The translations under genes were made by a program, and so were the position numbers. Positions 61,180-64,000 of a stretch of 64,000 bases of DNA are shown piece after piece. The notes beneath the pieces were generated by a model that was not told where the DNA came from, ran no database searches, and saw nothing but the letters and a program-made list of their open reading frames with translations. Source of the DNA: Homalodisca vitripennis (lineage: Eukaryota; Arthropoda; Insecta; Hemiptera; Cicadellidae); contig NC_060214.1 in the NCBI RefSeq assembly GCF_021130785.1, forward strand, positions 43,445,001 to 43,509,000. The letters run 5' to 3'. Position 1 is the first letter of the stretch, and each line of letters begins with the position of its first letter.

Positions 61180-62318
61180 TCCATAAATCACCTCAGTAAT
61201 CCAAAAGTGTAAAATCTGACGATCCAATATTGCTTTTGTTGGAAATCGGGAGTTTCTGGAACTGGTTAAATGAGATGAGAGTATAATAATGACTTTGGAT
61301 TAGGAGTTCTTTAAATCATCCTTCCCACCCTCTAATAAGCTCATTGAAATTCCAATGAAGATCTACGATACTATTATCCATCCCAATGAAGCCTGGATAT
61401 GACTTAATTCAGGCGAAGATATCCAATGACGTCTATGTTATAGTTTCAGTTCAAATAGGTTCAGTGTAACGAGGCGAACTTATATGGAAAGAGAGGTACA
61501 CCCTATAACCAATACTGACCTCATTCATTCATATTAATACCTAGGTACCCAGGTGAAGTTTCACGATGATTTCGTTGTCAGAGATTAAATCCTCACTTTG
61601 GAACTGGTTCACATTAGGGAAGGGTGAATTTTACAATCTTCTTCAAGTCCATTAAAACTTAGATCTGGGGCTGTGGTAATGACCATAGATAAGTACATTT
61701 TGTGAATACTAATAATAGATACATACATCTCATTTATATGACCATTCAGCTTGTGTTATCATTTATTCTGAGCGAAGTTATCATATAATTTTCATCCTTA
61801 AAAGTATTACCATGAAAATTATTCTTAGTTTTTTACATTCAGTATCTACAAAATGATATTTTATATTTGTTTTATGAAAGCAAATGTTATTCTAATACTA
61901 TAAAAAAATTATGCATTGATACTAGATGTTTAACCTGCAAAATAGTTAGATACATAATTACGTTAAATAATAAAGTTACAGTACGATAAGCTATGTTTCT
62001 CTAGTTACATTATTGATCAAATTCTTATGTCAGGATCATACTTGAAGATTTAAATTACACTCTTTATAATTTAAACATTTACTTTTCTAATAAACAGTGT
62101 GCTATTTCCAATCTCTGAGCAACTGTAAACTGTAGTAAACTCTAAGGATAAACACGTTTATTTCACAAAAATTAGACCAAAGATAAAGGTGTAACCAAAT
62201 GAGTGTTGAAAAAAATGTTTTATGTTCAATGAAAGACGTAAAAAGACGAAAACAGACAGTACAGTTGAACATAAAATTACAACAGTAAATAATAAAGGTG
62301 AAGATAATAAACATTTAC
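61180..62318 (-). other. AT-rich stretch, probably Gr intron or 3' DNA
   Basis: If the exon at 62319 belongs to a live Gr, the final short TYxxxxxQF exon should lie here or further left. I did not find it. Confidence 0.4.
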
Positions 62319-62408
62319 CGATGTGAGGGTCTTATTATGGATCTGGAAAAATCCACGAGCGGAGAATCTTGCGTTGTGGTGAGGCAACTGCAGTAGGAAC
62401 CCTTCAAG
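62319..62408 (-). CDS. Gustatory receptor (Gr) conserved exon preceding the TYxxxxxQF exon
   Basis: Ninety nt, exactly 30 codons, flanked by a GTGTTTCCAG acceptor and a TCG|GTAAATG donor, both phase 0. The peptide LEGFLLQLPHHNARFSARGF followed by FQIHNKTLTS fits the insect Gr consensus FxxQLxHxxxxFTAxGFFxIxxxLLTS, which sits just before a conserved phase-0 intron and the last exon. No stop or frameshift. It belongs to a second Gr locus on the same strand as the 40-kb gene; earlier exons should lie to the right, probably outside the window. Confidence 0.85.
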
Positions 62409-62419
62409 CTGGAAACACA

Positions 62420-64000
62420 TAACAAGGTTTAATACGTTTTATAAGGTACAGTTTATAGGTAAAGTTTATGTTAATAACTCAACTGTGACATTACGTGCAT
62501 AGCACATCCTCAATATTCAAAATCATAACGCCTTATATTTACGAATTATAGATACAGCATAACCTTGTGTAAGTGTCAAACAGTGTCAGATAGTGAGAAA
62601 ATAAATACATATTATATTAAAGTATAAAACTATTGAAGAATCATAAAAACCAATACAAAATTGTTCAATATGTTCTAATATATCTAATATTTGTCGGGAA
62701 TAACTTAATAATGAAGGTCTATATTACCTACTACCATGTAATAGTGAACTACTGGTCTGTAGTTTATTTGTTGTAGAATAAAGTTAAATAAATTTTAAAT
62801 ACAAAAAAAACTACTGCGATTTTAAATATTGTTCTGCTTTTAATTCGTCTGTAAAATATTTAATGTTCTATACACGATTTCTCTTAAAAAATGCTTAATA
62901 TTTATATTCAAGAAATAAAGACACCATATTCGTTAATAAAACAATCACACTATTAAATATAAATTTGAAATAAAAGTTTATGTTAAATATATACGTCCTT
63001 TTAAACAAAAAGAAAATTTTAAAATTGATCAATCTTGTTATGTGATATATTTTTAGTTAGCATTTAAATTACATATCAATCACCCTGAACAGGATACTTT
63101 TTGATTTACTTATTACTCTAACAGTCTGTGCGGGACTTAGCGTAAGTAGCTCTTTTATAGTCGAATTACGATTTTCATATGGGAAATTTGGTGTCAACTA
63201 ATGTAAACTTTCTTTTACAGGGATTATTGTATTAATTTGATTCCCAAGTGAAATAAGATGTTTTCAATTCAGTTAATAAAAATAACGCACGTTTCAAAGT
63301 GAGTACATGTCGTTGCTGTTGTTCAAAATAAGGTATTCATTAATATTTATAAAGTAATATTTTAAAAATCAACTTCTAATAACAGTTTAATATACTGAAG
63401 TCAGAATTATTTCTATACATCAAGATATTAAGTATTAGTAGATTTTTTGCGTGAAACATTATTAAATTACAGTTTTGCTTTGAGTATGCACCAACAGTAA
63501 CAGATTATGACACAAGTAGTAAGAAGAATATGTTAGGAAGATCTTACTACAGTTTTATTTAGCCTCAACTATACCAGAGAAAAGTACATTTATTTTCAGT
63601 TAATTTATAAAATTTAACTAATTAAACAAGAAATTAAATTAAATAACATTATTTTATTTGAAAGAAGAACACATTTCATTGAGGAAACTTTTACATCAAA
63701 AGTGGTATTGAAAGCTTCTGTGAATTAAATATAGATATCTAACAAGTACAAGGATTGATTTTTTGAGTCCTTTTTAATTTTAAATTACTAAACAGTTAAG
63801 AGAAAATTTTTAAAGTGATTTGAGATAGTATATTCCCCTGTCCATATACCCTAACAAATATAATTAATTAGTGTTTAAACTATATAAATAAGTAATTTCA
63901 ATTAATACAAAAGTTATTTAAATGGACATTGTGAAACTTACTAATCTTTCTACACCGTTCATTGTATTCTACAATGAACTTAGGATAAACTGAGTTTTTA
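62420..64000. other. AT-rich stretch to the right edge
   Basis: On the plus strand, 63062-63140 stays open through a hydrophobic stretch (RILFDLLITLTVCAGLS) up to a GCGTAAGTAG donor. It has no partner exon and no clear acceptor, so it is recorded only as a possibility. No Gr exon was found on the minus strand here. Confidence 0.3.

Overview
This window reads as AT-rich non-coding DNA from an insect nuclear genome. The signs are GT-AG introns, insect-type gustatory-receptor (Gr) exons, tRNA-derived SINEs, decayed non-LTR retrotransposons, several classes of DNA transposon, a Polinton/adintovirus-like remnant, long (TA)n tracts and a 110-bp satellite. No bacterial operon, intact tRNA, rRNA or CRISPR array is visible. 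The mix of elements would fit a hemipteran or a similar insect with a large genome, but the order is a guess.

Layout. 1-940 (-): decayed piggyBac-like transposase with intron-like junctions, running off the left edge. 6228-8853: 2.6-kb Tc1/mariner-superfamily element with terminal inverted repeats (TIRs) of about 590 bp and a dead transposase. 10.4 kb: tRNA-derived SINE. 12.6-13.2 kb: C-rich island. 15328-18090: 2.76-kb TIR element whose dead ORF belongs to an insect repeat-associated Cys-rich family that I cannot assign to a superfamily. 20.8-21.35 kb: non-LTR RNase H end (-). 22399-24270: 17 head-to-tail copies of a 110-bp satellite. 26.65-27.65 kb: non-LTR reverse transcriptase (RT) 3' part (-). 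28618-28668: perfect palindrome. 29.8-31.9 kb (-): Polinton/adintovirus-like block (core-like protein, adenain-type protease, coiled-coil ORF, jelly-roll-like capsid protein). 31.98-32.74 kb: second Tc1/mariner-superfamily 3' end. 33.15-33.7 kb: RT scrap. 38.0-40.96 kb (-): the best host gene, a Gr with two exons joined by matching intron phases, one nonsense codon and a partially duplicated exon. 42523-42641 (+): likely host internal exon. 45.6-46.3 kb: SINE head and another RT 3' end. 46668-47722: piggyBac-type non-autonomous element. 49.37-50.25 kb (+): RT fragment. 53.0-53.2 kb: SINE (-). 60343-61170: 828-bp fold-back element with a perfect 8-bp target duplication. 62319-62408 (-): the conserved Gr exon just before the TYxxxxxQF exon, marking a second Gr locus that probably continues past the right edge.

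Nothing forms an operon. Most recognisable coding sequence belongs to dead mobile elements. Host content is limited to chemoreceptor (Gr) exons and one or two orphan exons in long introns or intergenic DNA. Identifications rest on motif recognition by eye, and no database search was run.
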